A stretch of DNA of 64,000 nucleotides from Paraliobacillus salinarum (GCF_014083865.1 NZ_JACEFA010000001.1:248001-312000), one strand, 5' to 3'. Numbered from the stretch's first letter, positions 1 to 9,580 are shown. Made by a program: numbers and translations. Notes: a model not told the origin generated them from the sequence alone.

Positions 1-399
1 GAAGCAACAGCTCAAGCAATTCGTATAAAAGAACAGCGATTTAGCACCAATCATTTTGATATACTGACTGATTCCAATCGTTATCATTTAGCTGATTCCA
101 AAAGGCGAATAGCTATTTTAGAAGAGCAACCTACTGATCTATCCGTGGAAAAGGCGTATCAATTATTTAATCATATTGAGCATGAGATATTTTCCACTGA
201 TTATAAGCAATCAGCAGGAACGTTGCATACTGCATTGTATGACATAGATACTGCTATGGTAGGTATCGCGTTAGGTTCGAATCGAAGGCCAATGATGATT
301 GTTTTTGATGAATGGTTAAATGGAAAAAATGTATGGATGACAAAAATGTTAGGAAAGATCGATACAACGGAGCATATGCCTTATATGAAAAAAGTGTAG
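1..399 (+). CDS. C-terminal part of a putative C45-type acyltransferase/amidohydrolase (5' truncated)
   Basis: The frame is open from the first base of the window to a TAG at 397-399, so this is the 3' end of a gene that starts upstream. The 132 visible residues include a stretch reading TLHTALYDIDTAMVGIALG. It resembles the last beta strands of Ntn-hydrolases of the acyl-CoA:6-aminopenicillanate acyltransferase (C45) and choloylglycine-hydrolase type, in which a TLH-S/T-A pattern precedes the C-terminus. The catalytic N-terminal cysteine would lie outside the window and cannot be checked. The family call is an inference from a short piece. No operon partner is visible; a small plus-strand gene follows after about 60 bases. 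Confidence 0.45.
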   Translation, partial: EATAQAIRIKEQRFSTNHFDILTDSNRYHLADSKRRIAILEEQPTDLSVEKAYQLFNHIEHEIFSTDYKQSAGTLHTALYDIDTAMVGIALGSNRRPMMIVFDEWLNGKNVWMTKMLGKIDTTEHMPYMKKV

Positions 400-461
400 T
401 ACACGCATAATTACAAGCGATTCACCCAATAATAAATGTAAGATTGGGGTGAATAGAGGCT

Positions 462-614
462 ATGAGTCAAAAACAAAATAAACCATTTAAAAATGCTCAA
501 GAAAATGAGCAGATAAAGCAACAGTCAGAAGAAGAAAAAGAAGGTTTAGAAATTACCAGGCAGCAGATTCAAAATAATTATATGGATGGTACCATTGATC
601 AGTTGAAGGGTTAA
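462..614 (+). CDS. Small hydrophilic 50-aa protein, DUF4025/YozQ-like
   Basis: This short gene has ATG at 462 preceded by GGGGTG at 446-451. It encodes 50 charged residues rich in Gln, Glu and Lys and ends in YMDGTIDQLKG. The pattern 'EGL-x-T-x-x-Q-x-x-x-x-Y-x-x-GTID' is like the short DUF4025 (YozQ) proteins found in spore-formers, whose function is unknown. There is no signal peptide or membrane segment. Its stop codon abuts a strong bidirectional terminator shared with convergent hisJ, which supports it being a real transcription unit. The family assignment is from memory of the motif and is tentative. Confidence 0.5.
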   Translation: MSQKQNKPFKNAQENEQIKQQSEEEKEGLEITRQQIQNNYMDGTIDQLKG

Positions 615-653
615 CACAAAAGCGAATGTCTATTTCGACATTCGCTTTTGTGT
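614..653. terminator. Bidirectional intrinsic terminator between the 50-aa gene and hisJ
   Basis: A 17-bp perfect inverted repeat (614-630 and 637-653) has a 6-nt loop. It begins at the stop of the plus-strand gene, and the hisJ stop (630-632) lies within it. The stem is A-rich on one side and T-rich on the other, so it can serve both strands. Confidence 0.8.
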
Positions 654-1481
654 TACATTCTCCGGAGTGGAGAGTGAAATGGAGGAAGGATACTTATCAA
701 ATGCTCTAGTAAGTGTGCCTGCAGTGTGACTATCTGAGCCAGGTATTAAGGCAATCCCCAATTCATGTGCTACTTCCATAATTTTTGGGGAAGGATACAT
801 CTGCTGACAAAATGGTTTGAACAACCCCGCTGTATTTGCATCTAACGAATAGTTTTTTTGTTTAATTAAATGTAGTAAGTCAATCAATTCATCTTCGTGC
901 TTATGAGTGGCTGGAAACTGCAATGAAAATTTTTCAACTAAGTTAATATGGCCAATTCTAGTAGGTTTATATGGCCCAAGGTCAGAAAGAATACTAGACT
1001 TCATGGTTTGATAATATGCGTTGTATACATCATTAACAGATCCAAATAATGTGATGATATCTGAAAATGCTTCTACACTATAATCAAGACACACAAACTG
1101 ATCATTTGGCGCACGAAGCATATGAACAGACAATATAGCATCATCGATTTGCTCTCCATACTGATTAAGAAATTGTTTTGTCTCAGTTTCATAATCCTTA
1201 ATATAATCAACCTCAAAACCAATATTAATTTTTATTTTATCTTTATAGGCTTTCTTTAGCTTATTTCCTTCTAATAGATAGCTATCAACGTCATTCATTT
1301 TCATAGCACTATCTTGTTTAGGAGCTGGATCAGTGAATGATGGTGGTAATGGAGCATGCTCCGTAAATGATATGGCATCAAGTCCTTTTTCTATTGCATT
1401 ATGCACATATAACTCCATTTCATCCGCTGAGCCGTGTGGGCAATAATTAGTATGTATATGAAAATCCCCATTAAATTTCAT
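630..1481 (-). CDS. hisJ: Histidinol-phosphatase, PHP family (HisJ/HisK type)
   Basis: This protein hydrolyses L-histidinol phosphate to histidinol in histidine synthesis. The 283 residues open with a metal-binding H-x-H at residues 8 and 10. They carry SFTEHAPLP near 39-46 and a late PGSDSHTAG motif, all typical of PHP metallophosphoesterases; the length fits the B. subtilis HisJ group. I chose ATG at 1481 because GAGGAG sits 8 nt upstream; the GTG at 1490 would overlap that ribosome site. It is divergent from the hisZ operon about 255 bases away, so the phosphatase is transcribed apart from the main operon. No hisC is present in this window. Confidence 0.93.
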   Translation of the reverse strand: MKFNGDFHIHTNYCPHGSADEMELYVHNAIEKGLDAISFTEHAPLPPSFTDPAPKQDSAMKMNDVDSYLLEGNKLKKAYKDKIKINIGFEVDYIKDYETETKQFLNQYGEQIDDAILSVHMLRAPNDQFVCLDYSVEAFSDIITLFGSVNDVYNAYYQTMKSSILSDLGPYKPTRIGHINLVEKFSLQFPATHKHEDELIDLLHLIKQKNYSLDANTAGLFKPFCQQMYPSPKIMEVAHELGIALIPGSDSHTAGTLTRAFDKYPSSISLSTPENVTQKRMSK

Positions 1482-1640
1482 GTTATTCACTCCTCTTTTT
1501 TACATTGTAACATCTTTTTTCAAGAGATTAATCAAAGAAATAGAATAAGATTTCTAACAATGTCACAGCAAATTCCATTTTTCTAGTATAATGAATGAAA
1601 CCAATTATATATTTTTTGCAAAAAACATTGACATTTTTTA

Positions 1641-1670
1641 TTGACGGCAGCGTTTAGATCATGCTATTGT
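1641..1670 (+). promoter_or_regulatory. Promoter of the his operon
   Basis: TTGACG at 1641-1646 and TATTGT at 1665-1670 are 18 bp apart, and a TG (1662-1663) one base before the hexamer gives an extended -10. A second TTGACA lies at 1629-1634. It is the only good sigma-A pair before hisZ. Confidence 0.6.
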
Positions 1671-1683
1671 ATGTAAAACAAAC

Positions 1684-1718
1684 ACTTTATTAAAGTAAAG
1701 TGGTAACGTGGTAAAGTG
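1684..1718 (+). promoter_or_regulatory. Candidate his operon operator: palindrome plus direct repeats
   Basis: A perfect 13-bp palindrome, ACTTTATTAAAGT, lies at 1684-1696, just downstream of the predicted start point. GTAAAGTG occurs at 1695-1702 and again at 1711-1718. There is no T-box here. The position suits a repressor; a histidine-responsive TrpR-family regulator (YerC/HisR) is one possibility, but I do not know its motif well enough to assign it. Confidence 0.45.
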
Positions 1719-1735
1719 ACGAGGGAGGTTATTAT

Positions 1736-2836
1736 TTGTTTTTACCAGATGGAAGCCAAGACGAAATCGGATTACCATTAAATAATAAGGCAAAAGCAAC
1801 TGAATTATTTAGAAAAGTAGCAACAGAGCGTGGATTTAAAGCTATATCTACTCCTGTCGTTGAATATGCAAAAACATTTACTAACACGCACGTTGGGATG
1901 AAGTTACACAGCTTATTGAAGTGGTTTAATAAAGAAGGAGAAATTGAGGTCTTACGAGCAGACTGGACGACAGCTGTTGCTAGAGCAATAAGTAATCAAA
2001 AGTCAAAGCAGACAAAGTGGTTTTACGAAGGATCGGTCTTTCGAAATGACAGGGAAGGAATAGAATCGAAACAGGCAGGAATAGAAATAATTAGAACAGA
2101 ACCATTTTTAGGAGAAGCAGAAAGTGTCTTGACCGCCGTTGCTTATTTAAAAGAACTCGAGATTTCTAATTATCTTATTGAGCTTGGGCATACAGGGATT
2201 TTCGAAGAGTTGACCAATTCACTAAAGCTAGATTCAGAAACAGAAGAGCGACTATTGGATGCAATGCACGATAAGCGTAGAGATATTGTTTATGAGATTG
2301 CTATAGATTATGGCTCCATACAACAGGCTGAACAGTTAACAGAGTTAATTGATGCATATGGATCGGTTGATCAACTAAAGAAATATCGATCAATTTGGAA
2401 AGACAACAAACGATTAACGCGTATTTTGAATCACTTAATAGAATTAGCGAATGTTATTGAATCTAATGGTGGTGAAGTACTGCTTGATTTAGGTAGGGTG
2501 AAGAATCTGCCATATTATTGTGGTGTTATGTTTAAAGGTTATTTAAAAGAAAATGGAGAGAGCTGTTTCTCTGGTGGACGATACGATAAACTGTATGAGC
2601 AATTTGATGAGAAGGTTTCTGCTGTAGGATTAGCATTCGATATCGATGTGTTAGCTACACATATCAATAACAACGAACGGAAAGAAAGTATTTGTATTGT
2701 TGCATCAAAAGCTACCCATATTCAAGCAGAACAGCTACGAAGTAATTATCCAAATGCAAATGTAGATATTCAATATGAAATCAAAGATAGTGATGCTTAT
2801 GATACGATTATTCATGTAAATGAAAATACAAATTAA
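1736..2836 (+). CDS. hisZ: ATP phosphoribosyltransferase regulatory subunit HisZ
   Basis: HisZ is a class II aminoacyl-tRNA-synthetase-like protein (HisRS paralogue) that combines with short HisG to make the first enzyme of histidine synthesis and provides histidine feedback. The 366 residues begin MFLPDGSQDEIG and contain a class II-like core ending in FSGGRYDKL and AVGLAFDID, where HisRS has its motif 3. The start is TTG at 1736, seven bases after GAGGGAGG. It is slightly shorter than the usual 380-400 residues, with the end of the C-terminal region reduced. It is the first gene of hisZGDBHAFIE. Its pairing with a 206-aa HisG is what the family predicts. Confidence 0.93.
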   Translation: MFLPDGSQDEIGLPLNNKAKATELFRKVATERGFKAISTPVVEYAKTFTNTHVGMKLHSLLKWFNKEGEIEVLRADWTTAVARAISNQKSKQTKWFYEGSVFRNDREGIESKQAGIEIIRTEPFLGEAESVLTAVAYLKELEISNYLIELGHTGIFEELTNSLKLDSETEERLLDAMHDKRRDIVYEIAIDYGSIQQAEQLTELIDAYGSVDQLKKYRSIWKDNKRLTRILNHLIELANVIESNGGEVLLDLGRVKNLPYYCGVMFKGYLKENGESCFSGGRYDKLYEQFDEKVSAVGLAFDIDVLATHINNNERKESICIVASKATHIQAEQLRSNYPNANVDIQYEIKDSDAYDTIIHVNENTN

Positions 2837-2855
2837 AACGATTAGGTGGTAAAGA

Positions 2856-3476
2856 ATGAAACCAATCATTGCATTAACAAAGGGACGGTTAGAGAAACAA
2901 TTTATTAAATTTTTGCAATCTTTGAACTATGAAGTAGAACCTATAATAAATAAAGGTAGAAAACTAAGAGTGGAGACCGATACTTTCCAATTTATTTTTG
3001 CGAAGGGACCGGATGTAACAACATATGTCGAACATGGTATTGCAGATTTAGGCATTGTTGGTGGAGATATAATAGCAGAATTTCAACCAGATGTATTTAA
3101 TCTATTTCCATTACCTTTTGGACATTGTCGAATGGCGGTTGCAACTGAGGATGGTAAGGTTTGGCCTAATCAAAAGAAAAAGATTGCTAGTAAATATACA
3201 GGTATAACAAAAGAATACTTTAGAAATAAAGGTGAATCGGTTGATATTATTAAGTTGGAAGGATCTGTAGAATTAGCACCTATATTAGGTTTAGCTGATG
3301 GTATTGTCGATATTGTTGAAACAGGTACAACGTTAAAAGAAAATGGTTTAGTCGTGCAAGAAGAATTTTTTTCTTTTAGTGCTAGATGTATTGCTAATCG
3401 ATCTTCATTGAAAATAAAACGTGACGTGCTTACACCAATTATTGAATCTTTCCAAAAACAGGAGGAATATGTATGA
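2856..3476 (+). CDS. hisG: ATP phosphoribosyltransferase catalytic subunit, short form
   Basis: HisG joins ATP and PRPP to make phosphoribosyl-ATP, the committed step of histidine synthesis. The 206 residues carry ALTKGRLEK at the start, GIADLGIVGGD and the PRPP-loop-like DIVETGTTLKENGL (about residues 150-165). It lacks the C-terminal ACT-like regulatory domain of long HisG, which is why HisZ is needed. ATG at 2856 follows TAGGTGG. Its stop overlaps the hisD start (ATGA, 3473-3476), showing translational coupling. Confidence 0.96.
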   Translation: MKPIIALTKGRLEKQFIKFLQSLNYEVEPIINKGRKLRVETDTFQFIFAKGPDVTTYVEHGIADLGIVGGDIIAEFQPDVFNLFPLPFGHCRMAVATEDGKVWPNQKKKIASKYTGITKEYFRNKGESVDIIKLEGSVELAPILGLADGIVDIVETGTTLKENGLVVQEEFFSFSARCIANRSSLKIKRDVLTPIIESFQKQEEYV

Positions 3477-4753
3477 TACCGACATATAAACCGGCTGATT
3501 TTCAGAAAAAATTTATTGAAAATGTTAAAGGGAATCAAACAGAAGATCAGTATTACGAAGTCGCAAAAGAAGTCATTCAAGCTATTCGTCAAGAAGGAGA
3601 CCAAGCATTAAAAAGATACGTTGAAAAATTTGATCAGTTTGTACCTGAAAATTGGGCAGTTTCTGAAGAGGAAAAGAAACAGGCTTGGGAAAAAGTAGAT
3701 CAAAAAACAATTGATGCACTTCAACGAGCAGCTAAGAACATTCGATCTTTTCATGAGAAACAACTACAAAGCTCTCGTATGATGCAAAGTGATGACAACA
3801 TTATTTCTGGACAATTATATCGACCAATTGAACGGGTAGGAATTTATGTTCCAGGTGGCACCGCATGCTATCCTTCCTCTGTATTAATGAATGCCATCCC
3901 GGCGGTACTAGCAGGTGTAGAGGAAATTATTATGGTAACACCAGCTAGAAACGGAGAAATGATAGCACCTATTTTATCTGTAGCAGCAGACATTGCAGGG
4001 GTTAGTAAGGTATATAAAATTGGTGGTATCCAAGCTGTTGCTGCTTTAGCTTATGGAACAGAATCAATTCCTAGTGTAGATAAAATTGTTGGACCTGGTA
4101 ATGCGTATGTCGCTGCTGCAAAAGCACTTGTTTATGGCGATGTTGGTATTGATATGATTGCAGGTCCATCTGAAGTAGCAATTATAGCGGATGATTCGGC
4201 TGATCCTAGTTTTGTTGCAGCAGACCTGATTGCACAAGCAGAGCATGACACTGTAGCTAGAGCTTGTTTGTTTACTACCTCTGAGCAATTAATTGAAGCT
4301 ACTGCATTAGAAGTGAAGCAGCAATGTGATATATTGCCAAGGAAGGAGATTGCTGAAGCAGCCTTAACCAACCAAGGTGCACTTGTTCTTTGTGAGGATT
4401 TAGATGAAGCATTTGAGTTATCTAATCAATTTGCACCTGAGCATTTAGAAATTCATTTAGATGATGCATTATCTTATCTAGGAAAAGTGAAAAACGCAGG
4501 TTCTGTCTTTTTAGGACATTTTACACCAGAGCCACTAGGAGATTATTATGCTGGTCCAAATCATGTGTTGCCAACGTCAGGTACAGCTCGATTTTCTTCT
4601 GGACTTTCTGTAGATGATTTTATTAAGAAGACGACATTCATTTATTATACAAAAGATGCTTTAAAACAAGCATCAGAGGATATTATTACAATTGCAAATG
4701 AAGAAGCATTAATAGGACACGCAAGAGCAGTAGAAAAACGGATCAATAAGTAG
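3473..4753 (+). CDS. hisD: Histidinol dehydrogenase
   Basis: HisD carries out the last two steps of the pathway, oxidising L-histidinol to histidine with NAD+ and a zinc ion. At 426 residues it is the normal length. Diagnostic stretches are [12 protein letters not shown]-like ([10 protein letters not shown]), [29 protein letters not shown] and [16 protein letters not shown]. It overlaps hisG by 4 nt and is followed by hisB after 16 nt. No missing catalytic residues were noticed. Confidence 0.97.
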   Translation: MIPTYKPADFQKKFIENVKGNQTEDQYYEVAKEVIQAIRQEGDQALKRYVEKFDQFVPENWAVSEEEKKQAWEKVDQKTIDALQRAAKNIRSFHEKQLQSSRMMQSDDNIISGQLYRPIERVGIYVPGGTACYPSSVLMNAIPAVLAGVEEIIMVTPARNGEMIAPILSVAADIAGVSKVYKIGGIQAVAALAYGTESIPSVDKIVGPGNAYVAAAKALVYGDVGIDMIAGPSEVAIIADDSADPSFVAADLIAQAEHDTVARACLFTTSEQLIEATALEVKQQCDILPRKEIAEAALTNQGALVLCEDLDEAFELSNQFAPEHLEIHLDDALSYLGKVKNAGSVFLGHFTPEPLGDYYAGPNHVLPTSGTARFSSGLSVDDFIKKTTFIYYTKDALKQASEDIITIANEEALIGHARAVEKRINK

Positions 4754-4769
4754 AAATGAGGCTAGTAAA

Positions 4770-5357
4770 ATGAGAATAGCAAATAAAGCAAGAAAAACTA
4801 ATGAAACAGCTATTGAAGTATCAGTTGATTTAGATAATCCTAAACAAGTTTCTATAAAAACAGGAGTCGGTTTTTTTGATCACATGTTAGAGTTATTTGC
4901 TAGACATGGGCGGATTGGATTGATCGTAAATGCGGATGGTGATTTACACATAGATAGTCATCATACCGTTGAAGATGTTGCGATTGTCATGGGGCAGGTC
5001 ATCAGGGAAGCATTAGGTGATAAAAAACAAATTACACGATATGGCACAGCATATGTTCCAATGGATGAATCATTAGGATTTGTCTCCTTGGATATTAGCG
5101 GGCGCCCATATCTCGTACTGGATGCAACGTTTGAGAATCAAAGATTAGGTAACTTTGATACAGAGCTTGTTAGAGAATTTTTACAAGCTTTTGCGGTTCA
5201 AGCTGGTATAACCTTACATGCCCGAATTCTTTACGGATTAAATACACATCATAAAATTGAAGCGATATTCAAGGCATTAGGACGAGCGTTAGCACAAGCC
5301 ATTCAAATTGATCCAGCAATTGAAGGTGTTAACTCTACTAAGGGGTTAATTGAATGA
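4770..5357 (+). CDS. hisB: Imidazoleglycerol-phosphate dehydratase
   Basis: This is the manganese-dependent dehydratase that converts imidazole-glycerol phosphate to imidazole-acetol phosphate. The 195-residue monofunctional form shows the twin metal-binding motifs: DSHHTVEDV early and [16 protein letters not shown] late. [13 protein letters not shown] is also present. No phosphatase domain is fused, consistent with a separate PHP phosphatase (hisJ). Its stop overlaps the hisH start by 4 nt (5354-5357). Confidence 0.97.
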   Translation: MRIANKARKTNETAIEVSVDLDNPKQVSIKTGVGFFDHMLELFARHGRIGLIVNADGDLHIDSHHTVEDVAIVMGQVIREALGDKKQITRYGTAYVPMDESLGFVSLDISGRPYLVLDATFENQRLGNFDTELVREFLQAFAVQAGITLHARILYGLNTHHKIEAIFKALGRALAQAIQIDPAIEGVNSTKGLIE

Positions 5358-5953
5358 TTGCGATCGTAGACTATGGGATGGGGAATACAGCAAGTGTACA
5401 AACTGCTTTTCATGCCTTAGGATATGAGGTTGTGATTACAGATGATCCAATCCAACTGAAGAAAGCATCACATATTATTTTACCTGGCGTAGGTTCATTC
5501 CAAGCAGCAATGGAAGAAATCGATAAACGGAACTTAAGAGATATTTTAATAGAATTAGCGAAAGAGAAAGCATTTTTTGGTATTTGTTTGGGCATGCAAT
5601 TACTATTTTCAGAAGGCTATGAAGGTACTTATACAAAAGGACTAGATTTAATACCTGGGACTGTTAAAAAAATAGAAACGCCTTATTTGTTGCCTCACAT
5701 AGGTTGGAATGCGTTAAAAATAGCAATGGACGATGTTGCTTTTTCAACATTTCAAGATCAGCATGTTTATTTTGTGCATTCATTCATGGTTCAGACAAAG
5801 GCTGATTATGTCGTTGCAACCGCAGAATATGGACCTGATATTACTGCGATCGTAAAAAAAGATAATATATATGGCATACAATTTCACCCAGAGAAAAGTG
5901 GCGAAGTGGGTAAGAGTATTTTACAAGTATTTTTAAAAGAGGTGTCAAAATGA
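5354..5953 (+). CDS. hisH: Imidazole glycerol phosphate synthase, glutaminase subunit
   Basis: HisH is a class I glutamine amidotransferase that supplies ammonia to HisF. The 199 residues hold the nucleophile elbow GICLGMQLL with Cys78 and the late catalytic [10 protein letters not shown] (His/Glu). LPGVGSF forms the oxyanion strand. It overlaps both hisB and hisA by 4 nt, so its translation is coupled in the operon. HisF lies two genes downstream. Confidence 0.97.
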   Translation: MIAIVDYGMGNTASVQTAFHALGYEVVITDDPIQLKKASHIILPGVGSFQAAMEEIDKRNLRDILIELAKEKAFFGICLGMQLLFSEGYEGTYTKGLDLIPGTVKKIETPYLLPHIGWNALKIAMDDVAFSTFQDQHVYFVHSFMVQTKADYVVATAEYGPDITAIVKKDNIYGIQFHPEKSGEVGKSILQVFLKEVSK

Positions 5954-6657
5954 AAATAATACCTGCAATTGATTTAATTGACGGGAAATGTGTTCGTCTT
6001 TATCAAGGAGATTTTAATAAAACAGAGCAAGTGGCTAATGACCCAATCGAACAACTGCAAACATTTATAGCAGATGGTGCTGAAATGGTTCATATTGTAG
6101 ATTTAGATGGCGCGCGCGAAGGAGAACAAAAACGTCAATATAAACTAATTGAGAAGCTTTGTAATATCGCAACCGTTCCTGTACAAGTAGGAGGAGGCAT
6201 ACGATCAGTTGAAACAATCGAAAAGCTAATTGAGGCTGGTGCAGACCGTTTAGTGCTCGGCACAGCTGCGATTGAAAATCCAACTTTTCTAAAAGAAGCC
6301 TTAGCAAAATATTCTTCACAGATCGTGATCGGAATTGATGCCAAGGATGGGAAGGTAGCTACCCATGGTTGGGAAACAGTATCAGAAATTGATGCAATAC
6401 GTTTTGCTAAAGAGATGGAGCAATTGGGTGTACAAACGATTGTTTATACGGATATCTCAAAGGATGGGACAATGTCAGGGCCAAATGTTGAAGGATTGAA
6501 AGAAATGCATGAAGCAGTGACATGCACAATTGTAGCATCAGGTGGAATTAAAGATAATAGCGATATTGATACACTAGAAAAAATTGGCATAACCGAAGCG
6601 ATTGTAGGAAAAGCAATTTATCAAGGAAAAGTTACTTTGAAAGGAGCGAGCCTATGA
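5950..6657 (+). CDS. hisA: ProFAR isomerase (1-(5-phosphoribosyl)-5-ribosylaminomethylideneamino-imidazole-4-carboxamide isomerase)
   Basis: HisA performs the Amadori rearrangement of ProFAR to PRFAR. It is a 235-residue TIM barrel with the two phosphate-binding halves visible: [13 protein letters not shown] and [13 protein letters not shown]. The catalytic aspartates are in [14 protein letters not shown] and [12 protein letters not shown]. Both ends overlap neighbours by 4 nt. Confidence 0.97.
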   Translation: MKIIPAIDLIDGKCVRLYQGDFNKTEQVANDPIEQLQTFIADGAEMVHIVDLDGAREGEQKRQYKLIEKLCNIATVPVQVGGGIRSVETIEKLIEAGADRLVLGTAAIENPTFLKEALAKYSSQIVIGIDAKDGKVATHGWETVSEIDAIRFAKEMEQLGVQTIVYTDISKDGTMSGPNVEGLKEMHEAVTCTIVASGGIKDNSDIDTLEKIGITEAIVGKAIYQGKVTLKGASL

Positions 6658-7412
6658 TTGCAAAGCGAATTATTCCTTGTCTAGATGTGAAAGAAGGAAA
6701 GGTAGTAAAGGGAACAAATTTTGTTGGGTTAAGAGAATTAGGAGATCCTGTTGTGATGGCAGAAGCGTACTCTAAAGCTGGAGCAGATGAAATTGTTTTC
6801 TTAGATATATCTGCAACTAATGAAGGCAGGCAAACCATGATTGATATTGTACGTGAGACAGCAAAAAATGTTTTTGTACCATTTACCGTTGGTGGTGGAG
6901 TAAGAACAATTGATGATGTGACAAAATTACTGCAAGCAGGAGCAGATAAAGTTGGGATTAATTCAGCAGCAGTACATAATCCAAAGTTAATCACAACCGC
7001 TTCCTCCCGTTTTGGTTCACAATGTATTGTTGTCGCTATCGATGCAAAAAAGTTTGATGATGGTTGGCATGTGATGACACACGGTGGCACGAAGGATAGT
7101 TGTTTAGATGCTGTGTTGTGGGCAAAGGAAGTGGAAAAAAGAGGTGCAGGAGAAATCCTTTTAACGAGTGTCGATACCGATGGAGTAAAAAATGGATTTG
7201 ATCTCGCTTTAACAAAAGCAATAGTAGACGCTGTGAGAATTCCTGTCATCGCTTCAGGTGGGGTTGGACATCCTGACCATTTTTCTGAAGTATTTCAAGA
7301 AACAGATGTTTCAGCAGGATTAGCAGCTTCCATTTTTCATGAAAATACGTTTACCATTGCAGAAGTAAAAGAAAGCTGCAAAGAACGAGGAGTGAATATA
7401 CGTGAAGCCTGA
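6654..7412 (+). CDS. hisF: Imidazole glycerol phosphate synthase, cyclase subunit
   Basis: HisF is the (beta/alpha)8 synthase that uses HisH-derived ammonia to make imidazole-glycerol phosphate and AICAR. The 252 residues contain [42 protein letters not shown] and [12 protein letters not shown], the standard catalytic and phosphate motifs. ATG overlaps the hisA stop by 4 nt. The 3' end overlaps hisIE by 11 nt. Confidence 0.97.
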   Translation: MIAKRIIPCLDVKEGKVVKGTNFVGLRELGDPVVMAEAYSKAGADEIVFLDISATNEGRQTMIDIVRETAKNVFVPFTVGGGVRTIDDVTKLLQAGADKVGINSAAVHNPKLITTASSRFGSQCIVVAIDAKKFDDGWHVMTHGGTKDSCLDAVLWAKEVEKRGAGEILLTSVDTDGVKNGFDLALTKAIVDAVRIPVIASGGVGHPDHFSEVFQETDVSAGLAASIFHENTFTIAEVKESCKERGVNIREA

Positions 7413-8058
7413 TTTTTCAAAAGGATTATTACCCGCAATAATTATCGATGCGTATTCTAAAGACGTGCTGATGCTAGCATATATGAATGAGGAATCATAT
7501 AACAAAACATTAGAAACTAAACAAACTTGGTTTTATTCACGTTCCAGAGAGGCATTATGGCATAAAGGGGCTACTTCAGGAAATACACAAGATGTAGTAT
7601 CCATTGCATTGGACTGTGATCAAGATAGTATATTGATTCATGTTGAACCGAATGGTCCTGCTTGTCATACAGGCGAGGAGTCATGTTTTTTCAATCCGAT
7701 TTTAAATAAACACGATACGGAGTCAACAAGCATTTCGAATGTACTGGAATATGTTATGGATGAGATTGAAGAAAGAAAGAGCAATCCTATCGAAAAATCG
7801 TATACCAACTACTTGTTCGATAATGGGATTGATAAAATATCAAAAAAAGTGATTGAAGAAGCTGGAGAAGTAGTTTTAGCAGCTAAAAATCAAAATCCTG
7901 AAGAAGTTGTACTTGAAGTAAGTGATTTAATCTATCATACATTTGTCTTAATGAGTGAACAAGGTGTTTCACTAGAACAAGTTAAGAAAGAACTTGCAAA
8001 ACGTACTTTTAAAAAAGGCAATAGCAAAGGTGACAGACCAGAAATCAAGGAGTGGTAA
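7402..8058 (+). CDS. hisI: Bifunctional PRA-CH cyclohydrolase / PRA-PH pyrophosphatase (HisIE)
   Basis: This fused enzyme carries out steps 2 and 3 of histidine synthesis. The N-terminal PRA-CH half (about 1-110) has [17 protein letters not shown]-x-S-R-S-R-E and the zinc-binding CHTGEESCF. The C-terminal PRA-PH half (about 115-218) has [18 protein letters not shown] and EVSDLIYH with the Mg-binding E/D pattern. GTG at 7402 lies nine bases from GAGGAG within hisF. It is the last gene of the operon, and its stop sits in the loop of a terminator hairpin. Confidence 0.96.
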   Translation: MKPDFSKGLLPAIIIDAYSKDVLMLAYMNEESYNKTLETKQTWFYSRSREALWHKGATSGNTQDVVSIALDCDQDSILIHVEPNGPACHTGEESCFFNPILNKHDTESTSISNVLEYVMDEIEERKSNPIEKSYTNYLFDNGIDKISKKVIEEAGEVVLAAKNQNPEEVVLEVSDLIYHTFVLMSEQGVSLEQVKKELAKRTFKKGNSKGDRPEIKEW

Positions 8059-8075
8059 AGCTTCTTGATTTTTTT
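8044..8075 (+). terminator. Terminator of the his operon
   Basis: A 9-bp stem with one G.U pair (8044-8052 and 8061-8069) encloses an 8-nt loop holding the hisIE stop codon. Seven T residues follow. Confidence 0.75.
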
Positions 8076-8182
8076 ATGAGGAATAGGTTTAATTTCATCA
8101 AAAATGAGGAACTATTTGCAATATTTTAACGTCCTTATTAAGAAGATGATTTTAAATTATTTTTGAGAGGGTATGGCCGAAG

Positions 8183-8626
8183 ATGAACAAAATAATTGTG
8201 TGGTTGAAAAAAAGAAAGGTTCTTGTGATAAGTATTTTGTTGAATATTCTTTTGCTATTTTCTACAGGTTATTATTATGCCCAGAATTACGAGGCAGAAT
8301 TACTTTTAAAAAGAACTGTCATACCTATGCAAACATATTACTCTCCACAGAAGAATCCTAAAAAAACAGGAGGATATTATTTATTTCCATCAACAAATAA
8401 TGTGAAGATAATGACTACTGATCACAAAACAATATTAAATGCGCGTTATGAAGTATTAGGAAATGGAGTTTTTAAACTCGAAAATGATTTAGGGTATATC
8501 GTTTCTGATGAAAATGAATTAAAAATGAAGTTAAATGATACACATCCGGAGATATTTGACTATTATATTAGTTCTGGTTCTCCAGGTAAAACAAGACGTA
8601 TTGTAGATTGGGAAATAAAATATTAA
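8183..8626 (+). CDS. Single-pass membrane-anchored protein of unknown function
   Basis: The 147-residue product has a basic N-terminus (KKRK at 9-12) and one hydrophobic segment at about 13-32, so it is probably anchored with its bulk outside the cell. The rest is polar, with VKIMTTDHKTILNARYEVLGNG and FDYYISSGSPGKTRRIVDWEIKY, and I recognise no family. ATG at 8183 is 12 nt from GAGAGGG; an out-of-frame ATG at 8173 is closer but yields a 62-aa product without any recognisable feature. It lies alone between the his terminator and a bidirectional terminator before msrA. Confidence 0.55.
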   Translation: MNKIIVWLKKRKVLVISILLNILLLFSTGYYYAQNYEAELLLKRTVIPMQTYYSPQKNPKKTGGYYLFPSTNNVKIMTTDHKTILNARYEVLGNGVFKLENDLGYIVSDENELKMKLNDTHPEIFDYYISSGSPGKTRRIVDWEIKY

Positions 8627-8697
8627 GTAGTAAAATAACAAAAAATGAAATCAGTTCCAAAATAACTATAATACACCGTAATAATATTATGTAAACT

Positions 8698-8737
8698 AAA
8701 CAAAGCAAAAGTCTAAGTGTGGACTTTTGCTTTGTTT
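8698..8737. terminator. Bidirectional terminator between the membrane-protein gene and msrA
   Basis: A perfect 16-bp stem (8698-8713 and 8722-8737) with an 8-nt loop is A-rich on the left and T-rich on the right. It lies between convergent genes. Confidence 0.85.
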
Positions 8738-8745
8738 AAATTGAT

Positions 8746-9267
8746 CTATTCCCAATAATCTTTAATAAATTCATCTCTACCTGATTTGGCACGATCCTTT
8801 TCATATTCTTCCTCATTTTTCTTATAAAAATTCTGATGGTACTTCTCTGCAGGATAGAAAGTAGAGGCTGGCAATATTTCTGTAACAATTTCCTTTTTGA
8901 ATTTATTCGAGTTTTGTAATGCTTGTTTTGATGAGATTGCTAACTGTTTTTGTTCCTCATTATGATAAAAAATTGCTGTACGATACTGTTTGCCTCGATC
9001 ATGAAACTGTCCGTCTGGATCGGTTGGATCGATTTGTGGCCAATACAGATCAAGTATTTGTTGGTAAGTAATTAATTCTGGGTTATATGTTATCTGAACG
9101 GCTTCATAATGACCTGATTCACCAGATTTGACTTGTTCATAAGTAGGGTTCTTTATATGTCCCCCTGTATATCCTGAAACTACCTCATATACGCCATCCC
9201 ATTGATCAAACGGCTTTACCATACACCAAAAACATCCACCAGCAAAAGTTGCTACTGCTTTTGTCAT
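8746..9267 (-). CDS. msrA: Peptide-methionine (S)-S-oxide reductase
   Basis: MsrA reduces methionine-S-sulfoxide in oxidised proteins. The 173 residues begin with ATFAGGCFWC; the GCFWC active site places the nucleophile Cys at residue 12. SGYTGGHIKNPTYEQVKSG and HYEAVQITYNP follow, and YHQNFYKKN lies towards the C-terminus. There is no fused MsrB domain and no MsrB gene next to it. ATG at 9267 is preceded by AAAGGGGGAGT. It is a single-gene unit. Confidence 0.96.
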   Translation of the reverse strand: MTKAVATFAGGCFWCMVKPFDQWDGVYEVVSGYTGGHIKNPTYEQVKSGESGHYEAVQITYNPELITYQQILDLYWPQIDPTDPDGQFHDRGKQYRTAIFYHNEEQKQLAISSKQALQNSNKFKKEIVTEILPASTFYPAEKYHQNFYKKNEEEYEKDRAKSGRDEFIKDYWE

Positions 9268-9386
9268 AAACTGACTCCCCCTTTATTTCCGTAATGTTAA
9301 ATGTAACGAAAAACTAAAAATTTGTCCATTTAAATGAATAGATTTCTTTCTATAAACGAAAAATAATCAAAAAGGTGGTGAATCAG

Positions 9387-9527
9387 TTGACTAAGCATAA
9401 AAATGATCGAAACAATCGCCAGAAGAAGGCCGGAGTTAATCCGCAAGGGCTAACAGAAGAAAAAGCAGATCAACAGCCATTCTCCCAATTAGAAGCAAAA
9501 GCAAAAAAAGATAATACTAAAAGATAA
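9387..9527 (+). CDS. sspL: Small acid-soluble spore protein, SspL family
   Basis: This 46-residue basic protein contains GVNPQGLTEEKAD, SQLEAKAKK and the ending DNTKR. It matches my memory of the B. subtilis minor spore protein SspL (GGVTPQGD...ELEERAKKSNTKR). Such proteins are made in the forespore and packed in the spore core. The start is taken as TTG at 9387, eight bases from AGGTGG; the in-frame GTG at 9378 lies inside that ribosome site. A terminator follows directly, so it is monocistronic. It is direct evidence that the organism sporulates. Confidence 0.8.
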   Translation: MTKHKNDRNNRQKKAGVNPQGLTEEKADQQPFSQLEAKAKKDNTKR

Positions 9528-9542
9528 AAGTATAGTTTGTTA

Positions 9543-9580
9543 AAAAGATCGCTAATAAATCTTTAGCGTTCTTTTTAAAT
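9543..9580 (+). terminator. Terminator of sspL
   Basis: A 13-bp stem with one mismatch (9543-9555 and 9565-9577) ends in a run of T. Confidence 0.65.

Noticed and set aside
6632-7249. Long antisense frame opposite hisF
   Set aside because: It is a shadow of a highly conserved gene, with no ribosome site and no recognisable protein.
8173-8361. 62-codon frame overlapping the membrane-anchored gene at 8183
   Set aside because: It is only about 3 nt from the ribosome site and encodes no recognisable feature; the 8183 frame has a proper anchor helix.
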